Assembly (NCBI RefSeq): GCF_012489685.1
Contig: NC_080046.1
Coordinates: 21,513,304 to 21,577,303, forward strand
Length of the DNA: 64,000 bases
Source of the DNA: Lotus japonicus
Lineage: Eukaryota > Streptophyta > Magnoliopsida > Fabales > Fabaceae
Direction: 5' to 3'
Below the pieces are notes generated by a model. That model ran no database searches, had not been told where the DNA came from, and was given only the letters and a program-made list of their open reading frames with translations. Below are positions 21,629 to 32,849 of this stretch, one piece after another (the stretch's first letter is position 1; each line of letters starts with the position of its first letter). Position numbers and translations under genes: made by a program.

Positions 21629-24600
21629 GTACGTGGGACGGATCACTACCCGGAAGTACCGGCGGGCAAATCCGTCTTTGGCGTTACTCTTGTAAGGATG
21701 AAGACGTTGGCGCCGGATACGAGACTTCAGAGAAATCCAGCCGCGGGACCGCAAGGATTTAGGCTCCATGGCGTATAAGTAGAAGAAGTGGGTGATTGAG
21801 GGCTCAAGGCCCACCGCGTCTCAAAGCATCTCAAAACACTTTGCGAAGGCCAGGGCATTTGGGTGCAGTTGGCACGAGGCGACGTTGACTGCCTTCATTA
21901 CTTGGCAGAGGAACGACGAGAACGAGAATTTTATTCCGAGGTCAAGATGCAGGTATTCATAGACATAGAAGAAGTGAGACATCTTCTTTTTTACTGCGCC
22001 TTCAATCGTGCGGTTCTTCCACAGACGGTTTTTACTCTTGCAACCGGTGGTGCAGAGGATAGATTCGAGGGGCTTCTCGAGGCAAAACCCACCGGCCCGA
22101 CGAGCGTTGTCGGCGACGGATTCATCAGTAGTATGCTCAGAGGGCTGGTGTAACGCCTCGATTTCTCGAGTGTCACACAGTAACCAAAACGTTGTGAATT
22201 TTCGTCGTTTAATTAATTAGTCTTCAATTAGTGACAAAAGTTCAATTTTACAAAATTCTTGAAACTTAACCATTTCGAACTTGCGGAAATAATCATCAAC
22301 GTAAACCTCAAACTTCATTAATCATTGAAAAGAGTATGAAATAAATATCCGAAAGAAAACTTCAAAGTAAATTACATCAAGTTAAAATATCCGAACTAAA
22401 ATAAAGTAATGGTTCAATGCTTCCAAAACTCGATACTCTCAACCCAAAAGGAAAAATGGATGTCTCTCAACCCAACCATATCCTTGGCCCCTTCCTCTTT
22501 ATCTTCTTCCTCTTCATCAGGAGTGTAGTCGTCATCCGGTAGTGGCTCGTCACGTAGTATCAGCTCCCAAGAATGAGTCGTCGCCGTTATCTTCACGACC
22601 ATCTACCCCCCCCCTCCCCAAATAAACACATAAACAAGTAGTGCAAGGGTCAGGTTCCACAACAAATCATGCATAAACATAATCACATCTCATATAAACT
22701 TTCATCATATGAACATAACCACATGTCATAACTTCTCTTGTATTAATAGCACTAATTGAGTTAGTAACCTACTCGCAGTTAGACTAACGTTTCCTCACAT
22801 CACACAACCCACCAAAACTCCTTGGTCAATCACGTACATCCGCAGATGTACAATCACATGGATACACAATGATCCACAAATCACAATTCTCACGGTGACC
22901 GCAGTCAACCAATTCACGAGGATCCACTGATCCACAAATCTCCCTCGCGTGCAAGCTACCGTTTGTCTCTAACGGCACCATCGTTCTCATGGACCATAGT
23001 CTACACTAGACCTATGACCGATTATTCACATTTACTTGCAAGCGAGTTAAGTCCCATTCTCTTTGTATTTAAGGCTCTAAAGTCCGTCCTAGAGTCTTAT
23101 GTCAACGACGAATCAGAAATAAATGACAACATACAAGACACAATGGAAGGGATTACAACTGGATGAGAGACCTTCCAAAAACTTCACAAGTAACATCATG
23201 CTTAACATATAGAAAATCATGAACATATTCACAAGCTTATTCACATATAATTCATAGCATCTCCTAATCACATGTTCCTAAACAAAAACTTCAAACATTT
23301 TCGCAACTTAGCTTTTGACAGCAGGAACAACATTCATTGAAACTGGTCTACCGAATACATCTTTTAACCAAAAATCACGTATGATACCTTTCGGGAAAGC
23401 TATTTTAAAGATCTACAACTCTCTAGCTAAACACTATTCATCCGAGATCCAGAAACGAGTGATAATAGGCCCTGAAGTCCGCAGTCCAGTACAGAAAACT
23501 GGCAGAGAACTTCCACCTCTAAATTAATTTATAAACCAATTAAGCACAAGGTTTTAAGCTATGTTCCAACAACAAAATCCAGATAACATGTGTCTCATAA
23601 CATGCTTTAATTTCCAGAACCAACAACACTCAACAAGATTTCATAAAAGCATGCCAAGAATCACAACATCACAAAACAATCATGGTAAAGCCCTAACTCT
23701 ACCCTTTTCCTAAGAACAAGCCCTTACCTTGATGAATCTTGATGAAAAAGAAGGGATCTTGATGCAAAAGAGCTCCCAACAAGCTGCTGTCCAGCCCCTC
23801 TTCTTCTTCTTCCCCACTCGATCTCTCCCTCTCGTACTCACTATCTCTCTCTCACTCTCTCGGTTTTCCTCTCTTTCTTTCTCTCTTCTTTCTTCTCTTT
23901 TCTTTTGTTACATGAATGAGAGGAAAAGGTTGTGTTTTCTTTGTGATTTGAGAAGAATGAAGATGAAGAAGATAGAATCCTTGCTTTCCTTCCTCGCCTT
24001 CACGTCCCCTCTCTTTTCCTTTCTCTTTCTCGGCTGCTCTTTCTTCTTCTCCCATTCAACTTGCGTCCCTCACTTCACTCTCTCACGGCCTCTCTTCTTT
24101 ATCTTTTCTCTCTTGTGCTTCACGTGTAATTGTGGGTTGAAGGAGCTCTCTGTCAGCCGTTTTACTCTTAAGGAAAAGAAGCTGAATCCTTATTTTCCTC
24201 CTTAGTCAACTTGCGGCTACACTATAGATGGGCTAGGGTTTTGATTTTTCTTCTTTTCAAGCCCAAAACAAGCAAACCCTGAACCCAACTGATTACCCAC
24301 TTAAACAGGTCTGAATCAAAAGAAAACCCAATCACTTTTTATTTAAAACCAGATTAAAACCGGAATTAAAAGGAAAATTAACCAATTAATCCGCTGGCAC
24401 TGTACAGCCAAAACCATCGTCACTTAAACTTCGATATCTCGGGCTACCAATATCGGAATGACCTGAAACCACTTGGAGAATTCTCTTAACTTAAAGGGCT
24501 ACAACTCTCATGAAGAAAGTTTTCCCAAATGAGGTCATTAAAACCCTCTAAAAATTCGTACAAGGTGACATCCAGAATCTGTCAAAACTCAAACCTTGTC

Positions 24601-24850
24601 AAAACCTTCATTTTTATTCAATCTCTCACTTGAATAGTATAAAATGAGTTTAGGGCCTTACAGCTGGCGGATGGCCTCCTGCGCAGGGCTCTCGGAAACG
24701 GATTGTGGAAGGGTGGCGAATATTTTGAACCAGAAGGCCTTGGCCTCCTCCTCGCCGAGATGGACTCCTCATGGGGGAGGGGTCAACCGAAGTCATTGGT
24801 TCTGGGGTGGAGTTTTTGGAAGAGTTTCTAGTACGGCGCCTGGGAGACAT
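21629..24850 (-). pseudogene. Antisense extra ORF of element Y, split by a solo LTR
   Basis: The probable start is the ATG at 24850 (MSPRRRTRNSSKNS...). Sequence runs to 24663, is interrupted by the solo LTR, and resumes at 22148. The conserved block GWISLKSRIRRQRLHPYKSN (about 21740-21680) matches GWISLKSRSGRQRFYLYKSN in element E. The ORF ends where element X starts (21629). A TGA stop lies in frame near 21818, where element E has a sense codon. The same N-terminal region precedes the domain in E and X, which helps define the true start. Confidence 0.75.
22149..24662 (-). mobile_element. 2.5-kb solo LTR (probable Tekay-like chromovirus), minus orientation
   Basis: The plus strand runs TGTAACGCCTCG...GGGCCTTACA, so the LTR reads TGTAAGGCCC...CGTTACA on the minus strand. 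It is 2514 bp long, with the perfect 5-bp duplication GCTGG at 22144-22148 and 24663-24667. There is no internal region. Inside are AT-rich stretches, a pyrimidine-rich tract at 23790-24150 and no recognisable gene. The family assignment rests on LTR length and end sequence and is tentative; the insertion itself is certain from the duplication and the interrupted ORF. Confidence 0.9.
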
Positions 24851-25571
24851 TTCTCGAAAAAGGAATGAAAGAAGAGGAGCAAGTTGGAATTTGAGCAGGG
24901 AAAATCCGAAGGGATGAAGAGCAGTGGCGCTGGAGTGGCGATTTTCTGAGGAGTTCTTTAGAGTAAAATAAGAGTGCAAGGAGTGGAGATTTCGAAAGTG
25001 ACAGATGGTAAAGGAACAAGGTACTTATAGAAAAGGGGTGACTGTTGGAGGAAGACGCGTGTGAATCTCCTGTGAATGGTTGGTTGAGATCGTGGGGAGG
25101 AAGTGGAGAATTGTGCCCCATAATGACGAAAAAAATGATTACTTTGGGAAAGGCACAGATTTTTGGGAAGAGCGAGCGACACATTAAATTGGAAGCTACA
25201 ACGTTCGATTGGCTTAAAATCTGAAGGAACAGACTTCATCATGATTTGAGGGGACGTTTCGAGGGCAGCGGTTGAGATTCTGAAGATTCGCTGACCTTTG
25301 CGATTCAACTAACACATCCCGCGTGACCCTCACGTGCCAAGACACCAAACTAGCGGGCGCTCGCTAGCACTTCAAGGCGAGATTGCTTATCTTCATCGCC
25401 ACAAGTGGACTTGTGGACTTAGGGAAATTTATATTCGCTTCACGCCATGTTGGCGACCTGCTCTATTACTTAGTAATCCTGACTTAGGCCAATTTTTATT
25501 TAATATTTGTAACTTTATTTTTAAAGACACACTTAGCTCCCATGCTTCGAGCTCGGTGTCTTGAGGACTTG
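24851..25571 (+). other. 3' non-coding region of element Y
   Basis: No supported gene. The sequence aligns by eye with 42280-43012 of element E, including a conserved block ending in GCTTCGAGCTCGGTGTCTTG just ahead of the LTR. The true LTR start might lie a little upstream, because this block is conserved in Y and E. Confidence 0.55.
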
Positions 25572-25898
25572 TGGACTGGGTGAGCCTCGGGAGGGCCTCG
25601 CCCAGGGCTGCCCGCCTCGTGGCGGTATCACAAGCTCAGAGTTGAGCCTACCCACGAGGCCCAATCGGCCCAATATGGGTAGTTAGACTAACAAGGTCCA
25701 GCCCCTAGCCTATAAATAGGGGCAGTTACCACATGTAAAGGACTCTTGGCTCATTTGCTTAATAACAAACTCTCAATTCAGTTATTTTCTCTCTCTAAGT
25801 GGTTACATTCTCTCTCTAGGCAGTTACACATTCATCTCTCTTGTGCAATTCCTTCACTCTAGGTCCTATACCCTATCCCTATGTTCTTGGCTGGAACA
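25572..25898 (+). mobile_element. 3' LTR of element Y
   Basis: Starts TGGACTGGG and ends GGCTGGAACA, with TATAAATA at about 25710. It is similar to the X and E LTRs. The start is approximate, set by the X LTR boundary. Confidence 0.65.
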
Positions 25899-25970
25899 AT
25901 ATATATTTGAAATTTTACATTAAATACATTTAGTAGCGAAAATTATTTCTTTGTATTAAATAATTAAAAA
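25899..25970 (+). repeat. Left part of AT-rich repeat unit, copy i, with LINE A target duplication
   Basis: The motif running ATTTTACATTAAATACATTT, then AGTAGCGAA, then TTTCTTTGTATTAAAT recurs at about 53030-53080 and 57125-57176. The last 13 bases (25958-25970, AAATAATTAAAAA) are repeated at 29731-29743 on the other side of LINE A. Confidence 0.7.
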
Positions 25971-26389
25971 AAAAAATTTGAAAATGAAAAGTATATTATT
26001 AATAAGAGTGCTTGAGCCAATAGCAAACCAAGCGAGAACCAAGTACAATCTGAACTGAACTCGAACAACCTATGAACAAGTTGTCCGAACAAAAATTAAT
26101 CCACCACCAACCCACAAAATGGCATAAACGAAATCCCAAGATAGAGCCTCATTAAAACCTTGCTAGGCAAAACCCAATGGGAAAAAAGCCTAGCAAGGAA
26201 AAAGAGAACTACAATCATGAGATAGTCATTCTGTACCTGAGTTCAATGATAATACAACCTTTAGCTCAATGCATTAAAACAAATACTCAAAAACTAAGAC
26301 GGCCACTAGAAGTCGAAGCACCAGCAGGTTCATCCCCAAGTATCCATTACGACCTCAACCTTATTAATCAGCAAACCCAGCAGCAGCAT

Positions 26390-27075
26390 GTATAAAAGAC
26401 CTTCCATTTTCGCACCAGCAGTAACAACAATAGTAGTTTTAATTTGACCTCCACAACATCTAGTTTATAACAGCAGCAACAACATATTTTTTTTGACAGC
26501 AACAACAAGCTTCTACATCCTTATTAATCAGCAAAACCAGCAACAGCGAGCTTCCATTTTCGCACCAGCAGCAACAGCAACAACAGTTTGAATTTGACAG
26601 CAGCAGCATCTGGTTTATGACAGCAAAAACATCATATTTCTTTTGACAGCAACAACAAGCATCTACACTAGCACTTAATACCAGCTTCAGCAACAGCATA
26701 TTAGCACAACAGCAAACACAGGTAAAAAAACAACATCCAAAAGCACTATCTTGGGATAGTCATTCTGCCACAGCAGAAAAGTTGCAGCAGTAGTCTAAAA
26801 CACCCGCCACCAGCTGCAATAGCAACAACCAACAACAGCAACGAACAATTCCAGCACCAGCAAATAAACAGATACACAACAGCCAATTTACAACAGCAAA
26901 CGCAGAGACAGCAGTAACAGAAACAACAGTTTGCATTCAACAGCAGCCAATTAACAACAGCAACAACGATTGTCAGCAGCAACAACAACATCAGAATTAA
27001 CGGAATAGCAACAAAACAACAGCAGCAACCAGAACCAAATAACAGCAATAGTAATGACGACAACCACAAACGCTA
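26390..27075 (-). repeat. GTT/GCT triplet-rich 3' region of LINE A
   Basis: Imperfect CAG/CAA triplets on the plus strand (GTT/GCT on the minus strand). Apparent Cys/Leu-rich reading frames here are by-products of the triplet repeat. Confidence 0.8.
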
Positions 27076-27219
27076 CTCATTTAATTGCGTTTCTCAAAGA
27101 AAAAGTAATTCTGATTTCAGCTGCTGAATTACTTTTTTCTCAATCTCCCTCTTCATTGTTCCTCCTAGCCCACATGCATTCCATATGAGCCAAGGCCCCG
27201 ACATCAAGGCCCCGACATC

Positions 27220-29686
27220 TCACTTAAGATGAGGGTGGTTTTCACGAATTTGAGCTTCCAATCCTCTCAACATCAGTGCTTCAGAACCTCGAGGTTTTAA
27301 TCCTAACTCATTTCCTAGCAACCAAGCTCGCTGCGCTCGTGTTGTCACCTCATCTTCCCCTGTCACTGGCTCGAGATAATCATCTGGTAAAGCAATAGGT
27401 TTATTTTTGCTGCCCTTTGGCCTTCCCCTCTGCGAACTTTTCTTGGAAGAATTTGTGTTTGGCGAGTTGTGAGGCGTGGGTGTTGTTAAATCCGCCGGCA
27501 TAATTTCTAGCTTCCTGGAAGGCGATTGTGACTCCTGGGGGACGCATGGTTGAGGTAGGGAAGCATCGCCGGGAAGGATTTTCCTGACAATATGGTGAGG
27601 GGATGTTCTAACGTAATGATCTTGACTGCCATATTCCTGTACATTGAACGCAGAAGAAAAATACGCTGTCCAATACGTTGCCAGCCTCAGAAAATCAGTT
27701 CTGTCGTCTAATCCTTGGGGCAAACAGGGCCTTTGCAATTGTTGAACTTGAAGTGGGTCCCAGTAAGTTGAGTATAAAGGCCAGCTATATTTTTTAGCCA
27801 TATCCTGAGTGTTAAAAGAATAACCTGTAACAGAAAACTGGTTATTTAAAATAAAATCAGGATTTTTTAAATCATGAGGGAAGATTTGATTTTTGGATAT
27901 CTTGATTGCTTCTGCTTTAATATTGCTCTTCCATTCCTCAATTTCCTCCAACGTATAACCTGTTTCTTTCAAAACCTGTAACTGCTCCATGACTTCCTCT
28001 CCTGCGTTGAAATCTCCATTGATTACATTTGAATTTGAAATTTTTTTCTCCTCCCCCATCTGGTGCAGAACCGGCCGGTCATGGGCTGCCTCCACCGCCG
28101 GCAATGCGTACGAATCCAGGGGCAAGTTCTTATCACGGCCAGCCAATGAAGTACCAAGCTCAAGCGACTCTATTGAATTCGTTTCAGATTGTTTCTCCTC
28201 TACATCCACAATGCTTTGAAGCCCTTCTAGTTTATCATTCCTGAAAACCTCATCTTGTTCTCCTGATTCAACATCAGCAACAGAATCATGCCCTTTATCA
28301 AAGTAAAGAATTAGCGCAGATGCCTCCTCATCAAGAATGTTATCATTAGTCCTCGAATCATCACCGAAATCTGTAGCATCCTCCGAGTTGTATACCTTCA
28401 CCGGCGTTGATGGCATGGACTCCATCTTTCCGTAATAAAAAACAGACTCATCTTTCTCTACCAGAATTACACATGTCGTGCCCTCCATGTTTACTGACAT
28501 GGTAAAACAGTGAAGAAGCGGGTGATGCATGCGTACAAGGATGCGAGCAAAATCAGCCCGATGGCGATATTAGTTGCATCATCCAGATTCACATATCTGC
28601 CAATTCTATTCCCTACTGCTGTGAAAAAAGAATCAGACCATAAACATAATGGGACTTGCCATAGACGAATCCACACCAAATGTGCAACCCCAAAGGTAAG
28701 CGGAGTGCACGGATGCAAGTCTGCTAACTTCTGTTCTAGGAAAAAGCTACATTTTGCTAAAGTATCCTCCATCTCCTCCTTACTCTCAAATTCTAACAGA
28801 ACCTCATCTGCACCAAGCGGTATAAAGCGAAAATTGTACATACCAATCTGAGCGAGTTCATCCTGGATAAAATCAACTGGTTTAGCCTCAAGAGTACGAG
28901 CTCGTGCGCAGCGTTGGTACCAAAGATTATCCATATCAGAAGTTGTAAAACTCAATTGACCAATTCCTGGTTGTCCTGCCTCCCCTTGAGACTTAACATA
29001 ATTCTCTTCCTTTGTTGGCTCCTTTTTTCCGTCAGGGATTGCTTGATGTTGTTGTATCTTTGGTCGCCATATCTTCTTGAGGCCTGAATTAGTGGAAGTT
29101 TGTTTTTCGTTTGCCCTTTTAACCACGAGGTAGTTGCCATCCACCCGCAACCCATTGAGTATCCGAATTGCCTTACAAGCCTCTTCATCATTCTGGAAAC
29201 GGACAAACCCATACCGGAAGCGACGCTGAAACCATCTGTGACTCTCCCTGCCTTTCCAAAAATTGATTTCAATTTTAACAAGGTAATCCTATCACTCAAA
29301 CCATCAACATAGACAGAAAAAGACAGCCCCTGTGTCTTCACGTTTTTCTGATCATAAAATGCCTGCTGATGATGAGAAATTTTCCTTTCCGGAACCACTG
29401 TGTTGGCCGCCTGTTTGTGTTGATCATTCCGACCATATCCACGTCGAGTTCGCCACTGATGTTGATCCTTCTGCTGTCGTGATGGCCATGGAGGACGCTG
29501 TACAAACCGTGTATTTGAACCCCTCACTGATCGTGCATATGGATATTGACCCTTGAAACCATACCTTGGATTTGAGCCCCTCACCGAGCGTTGAAACTGC
29601 TCCTGCGCCGGCCACCCCCGTGACCTGAACCACCGCGGCTGCGCCACCCACCCAGAACCTCTCTCTCCACTCTCCCTCTCTCTCAT
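27220..29686 (-). pseudogene. LINE A ORF1: Arg-rich N-terminus, RRM, DUF4283-like region, AT-hook
   Basis: Three overlapping frames (29686-28952, 29150-28491, 28530-27220) make up one ORF1 broken by two frameshifts. The order is: an Arg/Gly/Tyr-rich N-terminus (RSVRGSNPRYGF-like units), an RRM starting FSVYVDGLSDRITLLKLKSIF, a DUF4283-like segment (FESKEEMEDTLAKCSFFLEQ, then VWIRLWQVPLCLW), an acidic linker, and an AT-hook (RGRPKGSKNKP) at about 27430-27398. Plant L1 ORF1 proteins bind element RNA. The usual C-terminal CCHC knuckle is not seen; an AT-hook occupies the end instead. Confidence 0.8.
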
Positions 29687-29924
29687 TAGAGAAAAAAATA
29701 TATTAGCCCTTAGAATGGGTGACAGAATTCAAATAATTAAAAACTATATCCACTTTATTATTCATTTGATTAATTAATAATTCGTAAAATTATCAATTTC
29801 TCATATTTAAAATAAAATATTAATACTATATAAATTTTAATGATTAATCACAAATGGAGAATTAACATTTAAATATTATAAATTTCATAATATTAAATTA
29901 ACATTAACATTAATATTATTTTGT

Positions 29925-30060
29925 TTTTTTAAAATGAAAGTAATATTATTAATAATAAATCAAGCATGAGTAAGGGGTTCTCATGGCTATCACAAAGTAT
30001 ACAAAAAAGACTGTGCCCCCGAATAACTAAACGACTCCCAAATGACTTCCCCACATTAAT
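29925..30060 (-). mobile_element. Short 3' fragment of an L1-type LINE
   Basis: Begins with a T-run and GAAAATGAAAGTAATATTATTAATAAT, then continues through CCAAATGACTTCCCC. The same 3' end occurs at 45124 onwards and, inverted, before 49038. Only about 130 bases remain, as expected of strong 5' truncation. The same fragment is in copy iii at about 60515-60645. Confidence 0.65.
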
Positions 30061-30520
30061 ATTAGTTTTATTTTTATTTTAATTATTAATCACAAGTTGA
30101 GAAATCTTTAAAAAAATAAAAATAAAATTTATTACTATTTTCTTAGTAGAACAAAATATTAGGCATTAAATTTAAATATTAAGTTAATAAGTTAAGTATA
30201 TATTATATAATATATGCATACATAAATAAATAAAAATTTACTTGAATTAGTGACAAGATTCAATAGTTTTTATTTTGCAATTTTCATTATTATTTATATA
30301 TTAATTTTAAATCTTTTTATGAATAAAACTAAAAATTAAAATATAATAAGTAGTTAAAATATTAATTATCGACTTAAAGTTAAGAAAAAAATTACGAAGA
30401 TAAAAATTATAGTCTTTTATGTAAAATAAACATGTTAAATACTGACATTACTCAATGGTTAAATATCTTTTGTAATTATATATTGCATAAATTATTTTTC
30501 AAATTTTAAATGATTATGTA

Positions 30521-30550
30521 CTAGTGTTTTTTTACACGTGCTTTGCACGG
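30521..30550 (-). mobile_element. Helitron-like 3' terminus (copy i)
   Basis: The minus strand shows a 7-bp stem CCCGTGC-AAA-GCACGTG (one mismatch), then TAAAAAAACA, then CTAG followed by T. Hairpin, about ten bases, CTRR and insertion before T is the Helitron 3' signature. The body would extend to the right. The flanking TACATAATCATTTA also occurs at 49039 without the terminus. The 5' end was not found. Confidence 0.5.
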
Positions 30551-31519
30551 GGAATGTGTCTATTTTATTTGATACGTCAATTAATACCTTGATTATTAAA
30601 AATATATTAAACAACGGATGAAATAGAAGAGTCAGAAATACTAAGCAAAGTGGACATAAAGACTTCTCTTGTAAGCCTGATTGAGATCAACAGGAACTCG
30701 TTTCACATTCTTCGTGAATATGAAGACAATAGAACAAATCGTAGATATAAGGAATTACCAACATATTAATCTTAAAAAAAGTGAATGTGATAGTAGCACA
30801 AATCATAAAGTATGACATTATTGAGTTTATTCCAAGTCATGTAAGTTTGAGTCAATATTGCAGGGTACCTAAAGAATCAAATAATAACACAACTTGATAT
30901 CGTTATAATATCATAATAATCAGTACTCACTTGTTCATTGTTGTGGTCTTGCTCGGACAAACTCAATCAGACCACATATCCCCATAGGCCATAGCCTTGA
31001 CGACCCACAAACTTCATCAGACACATCAACAATATCACCGCCATACCATTTCAGTGTTAATTTTAAATGAAAATTTCATTGGTCGAGCTAAAATTAGCAA
31101 TAACTGTAAAGAGACACATTTGACTAAAATTATCGAAAATTGAGAAACCTCTTCCTCCACCTCCTTCTTCTTACATCAGATATACACATATTTTTTGTTG
31201 CTTTCAACTAATACATATTAAATCATCATGCCATATTATGTCTCAAAAAATATCAGCTACAAAGGCGACTGTCCAACACTTCAAAACTGAGAATTTGTTT
31301 CAATTCAGAACAATCTTAAAGAATTCATTTTTGACATTTATAGACAATTCAATGTCATTACAGGAAGCTCTCCATCTTTGCCAAAATCTAAATCTAAAGG
31401 TCATTGTGGCTCATGCTCTTATATCTTCATAAATGAGAGGCATGTTCCAGCAACGGAACCTTATGTTTCGAATCAGCAAAGTCATTTTGTATTCATGTTG
31501 GCTCATGCTCATTTCCTCT

Positions 31520-32826
31520 TGATGACCGGGATTTAGTCTTGTTTTTAGGGTCATTTCGTTGTTAGTTTTGAGTCTTTTTGTTGAGTCTCATGTAGTATTT
31601 CATGCATTCTCATGCATTTTTACTTTTATTTGTGCATTAGCATTAGTTTAGTAATTTTGTAGTTTTATAAGGGTTTTAGTTGCATTTTATTTGAGTTTAG
31701 GAGTCTTAGGTAATTTCCACTTGTTTTTGGAGCCTTTTGTGCAAAACTAACCTTTGAGTTTCTAGATATTTCCCTAGCTTTGTCATCAAGTTTTCAGGTT
31801 GTAACAGTTGAAGAGGGAAGGTCTAGAGGCTTGGAGACATGAAGAAGGCATTAAAGTGGAGTTAAAATGAAGTTCAAGGGGTTTTTGGGCGAGCAATGGC
31901 GCTCAGGCGCCCCTGTCCGGCGCCTGAGCGCCAATGAGGCAGAAGCCAGCGTTTGAAGCTGGCGCTTGAGCGCCCTGGTCTAGCGCTTGAGTGCTCCTTT
32001 GGCAGATAGCTTATATTTTGAGGGCGCTCAAGAATGCTTTGTCAGGGCTTGAGCGCTCAGTTTCGCCCCTTTTGCCTATAAATATGTGTTTAGTTGTTTT
32101 CTTTTGTATCAATTCCATACTTTGTAAAACTCAGAAGGTGAGGAACATCTAGGAGAGTGTGAGAAAGCTTCTAAGCTTGTAATTCAGGTTCTTTGCCTTG
32201 CCATGCTTGGCTAATCTCTCTTCTATTGCTTTTGTTTTGTTGTAAGACTTTTCATCTTTAAGTTATAATCTTAAGTTCTTTCCCACATGTTCTTCTTCTT
32301 CCCTTGAATCCGATTTTCTGAATTTAAATCTAAGCTGGTATGCATGCTTGCTTTATGCTTTTCTATAATCAGAACATAAGTTTGTTATACATTAGGGAAC
32401 TGATTTGGGATTACCCCTTCTAACTTGGCTACTAGGAATAGAGGAAGGGTTGGGGTTTGTTGGCCTGAACTTATAATCTTTATGCTTTAAACAAATGTTT
32501 AAGTACACAAGGAATTGACTTATCTTTTGGTTTGAAAGAATTATCTATGTGAGGCATCGATAGGTAGTTGCTTAGGCTATAGCATCAAGGAAAGATTCAT
32601 GAATTCATGTGCATAGAATGATGTGCTTAAATTGATTAGTTGAACAAAAACCCAAAGCATTTCCATCTCTGTTTTTCTTATATTTTATCTTTGCTACTTC
32701 GATGTATCTTTTTCTTAATAAAACAAACTTTCATACTCAAGGCTTGGACCGAATTCATTCACTCACAATCCCTGTGGTTCGATAATTAAAACCGGGTGGA
32801 TTCGTACACTTGCGGATTTACCAACA
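31520..32826 (+). mobile_element. 5' LTR of the Athila-like element
   Basis: TGATGACC...CCAACA. A TATAAATA box lies at 32077-32084, with the GC-rich SGCGCY palindrome cluster at 31890-32065 just upstream. It ends with the block ATCCCTGTGGTTCGAT, shared with the solo LTR at 10496-11826. Confidence 0.88.
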
Positions 32827-32832
32827 AGTTTT

Positions 32833-32849
32833 TGGCGCCGTAGCCGGGG
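32833..32849 (+). other. Primer-binding site, tRNA-Asp type
   Basis: TGGCGCCGTAGCCGGGG differs at one base from the complement of the plant tRNA-Asp 3' end, the primer used by Athila-lineage elements. It lies six bases after the LTR. Confidence 0.75.

Larger units (their letters stand above)
21629..25898 (+). mobile_element. Element Y: 3' half of a plus-strand Tat Ty3/gypsy element
   Basis: What remains is the antisense ORF (minus strand, two pieces), the 3' non-coding region and one LTR (25572-25898). The 5' part is cut off at 21628/21629 by element X. A 2.5-kb solo LTR sits inside the antisense ORF. The order and spacing match element E at 40-43 kb. Confidence 0.8.
25971..29730 (-). mobile_element. 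LINE A: L1-type non-LTR retrotransposon with internal deletion
   Basis: On the minus strand the order is: ORF1 with RRM and AT-hook (29686-27220), about 130 bases of ORF2, then directly a GTT/GCT-rich 3' untranslated region and the L1-like 3' end with TTTCATTTTC and a homopolymer tail. The flanking duplication is AAATAATTAAAAA. The deletion junction after the ORF2 start (near 27060-27080) is the same as in LINE C. RRM in ORF1 is the mark of the BNR subclade of plant L1 elements. Confidence 0.85.
29744..31519 (+). repeat. Right part of AT-rich repeat unit, copy i
   Basis: Very similar to 60351-62063 (copy iii) along its whole length. It contains an antisense LINE tail fragment (29925-30060), a Helitron-like 3' terminus (30521-30550) and a small ORF at 31238-31432 that I do not believe codes. 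No gene is recognised. The Athila-like element begins at 31520. Confidence 0.8.

Noticed and set aside
23729..24205. 158-residue ORF rich in Ser, Phe and Leu
   Set aside because: It lies inside the solo LTR in a pyrimidine-rich tract; composition explains it.
26460..27069. Cys/Leu-rich ORFs (also at 55902-56249 and 59647-59939)
   Set aside because: Products of imperfect GTT/GCT triplets in LINE 3' regions.
31238..31432. 64-residue ORF with a near-identical twin at 61782-61976
   Set aside because: It lies in a repeat duplicated as a whole. The differences I can see between the twins change amino acids (for example Gln to Lys, Thr to Ile, Arg to Ile), so there is no sign of protein constraint. 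No domain is recognised.
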